From the NCBI RefSeq assembly GCF_900119365.1, contig NZ_FPJO01000044.1:1-33345 (forward strand): a stretch of 33,345 nt of DNA, written 5' to 3'. Source of the stretch: Streptomyces atratus. Its GTDB lineage: Bacteria > Actinomycetota > Actinomycetes > Streptomycetales > Streptomycetaceae. How positions within the stretch are numbered: the first letter of the stretch is position 1; each line of letters starts with the position of its first letter. The notes beneath the pieces were generated by a model, which saw only the letters and a program-made list of their open reading frames with translations, did no database searches and was not told where the DNA came from. Made by a program: the position numbers and the translations under genes. Shown piece by piece: positions 31,954-33,345 of this stretch.

Positions 31954-32157
31954 TCAGGCGGAAACGATGTTCTCAGCCGTCGGGCCCTTCTGGCCCTGCG
32001 CGATGTCGAAGCTGACCTTCTGACCTTCCTGCAGTTCACGGAAGCCCTGGGCGGCGATGTTCGAGAAGTGGGCAAACACGTCAGCGCCGCCACCATCCTG
32101 CTCGATGAAGCCGAAACCCTTTTCTGCGTTGAACCACTTCACGGTGCCAGTAGCCAT
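31954..32157 (-). CDS. CspA-family cold-shock protein
   Basis: A 67-residue single cold-shock domain binding single-stranded RNA and DNA. MATGTVKWFNAEKGFGFIEQ holds RNP-1 (KGFGFI), DVFAHF is RNP-2, and FRELQEGQKVSFDIAQGQKG completes the barrel, ending ENIVSA. AAAGGAGA precedes the ATG. It acts as an RNA chaperone in cold or stress. It is the upstream neighbour of the DEAD-box helicase but is separated by a terminator. A damaged paralogue lies at 27232-27385. It is intact. Confidence 0.95.
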   Translation of the reverse strand: MATGTVKWFNAEKGFGFIEQDGGGADVFAHFSNIAAQGFRELQEGQKVSFDIAQGQKGPTAENIVSA

Positions 32158-32360
32158 GTCATATCTCCTTTGGGCAGTACATCGGAATCCGTACTGTACG
32201 GAAACCGTGTCGCCGCGATGATGCCCTGCCCGGAAAATGACCGGAAATACAAAGCGCTTCTCTGTGGCATCGAAGCCGACCAGAGGCGCTTGAAGTTTTT
32301 GGGTACCAAAACTGCAACCGAGTCCGACAGTAGCACGCCGTGGAGGATTGTGTGCGTCAA
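32158..32360 (-). promoter_or_regulatory. Long csp leader with candidate promoter
   Basis: No gene lies here. A TTGACG (-35-like) is at 32355-32360 on the minus strand, with a weaker -10-like TGCTAC at about 32330-32335. This would give a leader of about 165 nt before csp, the size of the thermosensing 5' leaders of bacterial csp mRNAs. A 15-nt hairpin (TCCGTACTGTACGGA, 32188-32202) lies 30 nt upstream of the ATG. Both are inferences. Confidence 0.4.
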
Positions 32361-32539
32361 ATATTTCCCCGTGCGTGCTGCGGCAGAAACTCTCCCAGTA
32401 AGGGCCGTTAAATTCTGAGGCCGCCGGCACAGGTATTCATTTACCTCGAGTGCAGCGTTTTCGAAAGCAAGGAGGCCAATCGGCTGCGACGTCTGCAGTC
32501 CATCGGAAACTGCGCCTGCGGGTCGGGGCCCCCGGGGCG

Positions 32540-32742
32540 CCCTCCCGGCAGGGTTGAGCGTCCAGAGCAGGGCGCCCGTCTCGGCCTCGTAGCCGTACGT
32601 CCAGGTGTACGTGCCAGCAGTGCTGCCGGCCTGTGACGGAACAGCGACCGTGGTGGAGGTGGGCTGGTAACGGTCGTTGAACTCGTCGGTGCCGTGGTGT
32701 AGGCGGCACCGTCGACATTGCGCGTGCTGCTGGTCAACTGAC
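32540..32742 (-). pseudogene. RHS-repeat protein fragment cut by IS6
   Basis: On the minus strand, DEFNDRYQPTSTTVAVPSQA followed by STAGTYTWTYGYEAETGALL and WTLNPA has the Y-x2-x-T-G-x-L-x-x... pattern of RHS/YD repeats from large Streptomyces surface or toxin proteins. Only one or two repeats remain. The fragment stops at the left end of the IS6 element (32743). The rest of the gene is not in the window. Confidence 0.5.
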
Positions 32743-33345
32743 GGCACTGTCACGTTGACTGATCGGGTGAAATGATCTTCGGGTTGATCACGGTGGAGAG
32801 GGTTGTCCGTGGGCAATACGCCGCCGTTGTACAAGGGGCACCGGTACCCGGTGGAGATCATCGCGCACTGTGCGTGGCTGTACTTCCGCTTCCCGCTCAG
32901 CTTCCGTGAGGTCGAGGAGCTGATGCTCGAGCGCGGTGTCATCGTGTCCCACGAGACCGTCCGCCGCTGGTGGGCGAAGTTCGGGCAGTCCTATGCCAAC
33001 GCGCTGCGCCGCCGGCGTGTGCAGCCGGGCGACAAGTGGCACCTGGACGAGGTCTTCATCAAGATCAACGCAGAGCGGAAGTACCTGTGGCGGGCCGTCG
33101 ACGCTGACGGCACCGAGCTCGACATCCTGGTCCAGAACCGGCGGGACAAAGCCACAGCCCGGCGCTTCTTCCGCCGCCTGCTGAAGACGACCCGCTCAGT
33201 GCCACGGGTGATCGTCACCGACAGACTCCGCTCCTACGGCGCGGCCCACCGCGAGGTGATGCCCTCGGTCGAGCACCGCTCCCACAAGGGCCTCAACAAC
33301 CGGGCCGAGAACAGCCACCAGCCAACCCGACAGCCCGAACGCCGC
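32743..33345 (+). mobile_element. IS6-family insertion sequence, left part
   Basis: The element begins with GGCACTGTCACGTTG, carries the transposase start at 32809 and runs past the window end. The right terminal repeat cannot be seen. It interrupts an RHS-like gene. A shorter copy lies at 27031-27231 in the same direction. Confidence 0.75.
32809..33345 (+). CDS. IS6-family transposase, runs off the window
   Basis: From GTG 32809 the frame is open to the window edge (179 residues). FRFPLSFREVEELMLERGVI and SHETVRRWWAKFGQSYANAL are the HTH part. KWHLDEVFIKINAERKYLWR contains the first catalytic Asp, RVIVTDRLRSYGAAHREVM the second, and NNRAENSHQPTRQPERR the Glu with the RxEN-SHxxTR-x-R signature of IS6. 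IS6 elements move by replicative or copy-in mechanisms and can form tandem or compound structures. It appears intact in the visible part. Confidence 0.85.
   Translation, partial: MGNTPPLYKGHRYPVEIIAHCAWLYFRFPLSFREVEELMLERGVIVSHETVRRWWAKFGQSYANALRRRRVQPGDKWHLDEVFIKINAERKYLWRAVDADGTELDILVQNRRDKATARRFFRRLLKTTRSVPRVIVTDRLRSYGAAHREVMPSVEHRSHKGLNNRAENSHQPTRQPERR

Overview
The window is high-GC DNA with strong G/C third-position bias, GTG/TTG starts and families typical of Streptomyces (LAETG-anchored wall protein, SCO5918-family protein, nSTAND/WD40 protein, NB-ARC/TPR protein, helicase-associated tails). About ten different insertion-sequence or transposon families, most of them broken, sit beside decapitated genes. 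This suggests an unstable accessory region such as a chromosome arm or large linear plasmid. That placement is inference: no telomere or origin was seen.

Layout. 1-1.8 kb: a PfkB sugar kinase with a damaged C-terminus, divergent from a LacI-type regulator, with a LacI-like operator between them. 1.8-2.8 kb: butt-joined fragments of an IS630 transposase, a MerR regulator and a GH25 lysozyme. 2.8-3.8 kb: a GNAT acetyltransferase and a SnoaL-like protein. 3.85-5.8 kb: the broken C-terminal part of a large helicase followed by phage- or ICE-like small genes. 5.8-8.5 kb: a DUF4333 protein, IS5 and ISAs1 scraps, a headless hypothetical gene and a frameshifted IS256 transposase. 8.6-13.4 kb: a second GNAT protein, two more helicase scraps, a two-frame hypothetical gene, a sortase-anchored surface protein, a broken NB-ARC/TPR protein and a small membrane protein. 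13.6-15.5 kb: a zinc-ribbon scrap and the coupled DUF2243-CtaG pair. 15.6-18.9 kb: a HIT-family remnant carrying a complete IS701 element (perfect 16-bp terminal repeats, CTAG target duplication), then a PadR regulator coupled to a membrane protein. 19.0-20.7 kb: a scrambled Tn3-family transposase with an inverted internal segment. 21.0-25.5 kb: an intact 1259-residue HTH-nSTAND-WD40 protein divergent from a small secreted protein. 25.7-27.4 kb: decayed genes, a possible 22-residue peptide gene and IS6, TPR and cold-shock fragments. 27.5-32.4 kb: a cold-shock/RNA-remodelling locus (MerR, GvpU-like gene with a G7 frameshift, SCO5918-family, CBS, DEAD-box helicase, CspA). 32.5-33.3 kb: an RHS remnant cut by an IS6 transposase that runs off the window.

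How the parts work together. The coherent functional units are the cold-shock locus, which has intact genes, good ribosome binding sites and strong terminators and lies between two same-direction IS6 copies; the PadR-membrane protein operon with its palindromic operator; the DUF2243-CtaG pair; and the large nSTAND protein, a plausible signalling or defence ATPase. Many breaks are single-base shifts, several in homopolymers (G7, C6, A4), so some pseudogene calls could reflect sequence error. The butt-joined fragments cannot be explained that way.
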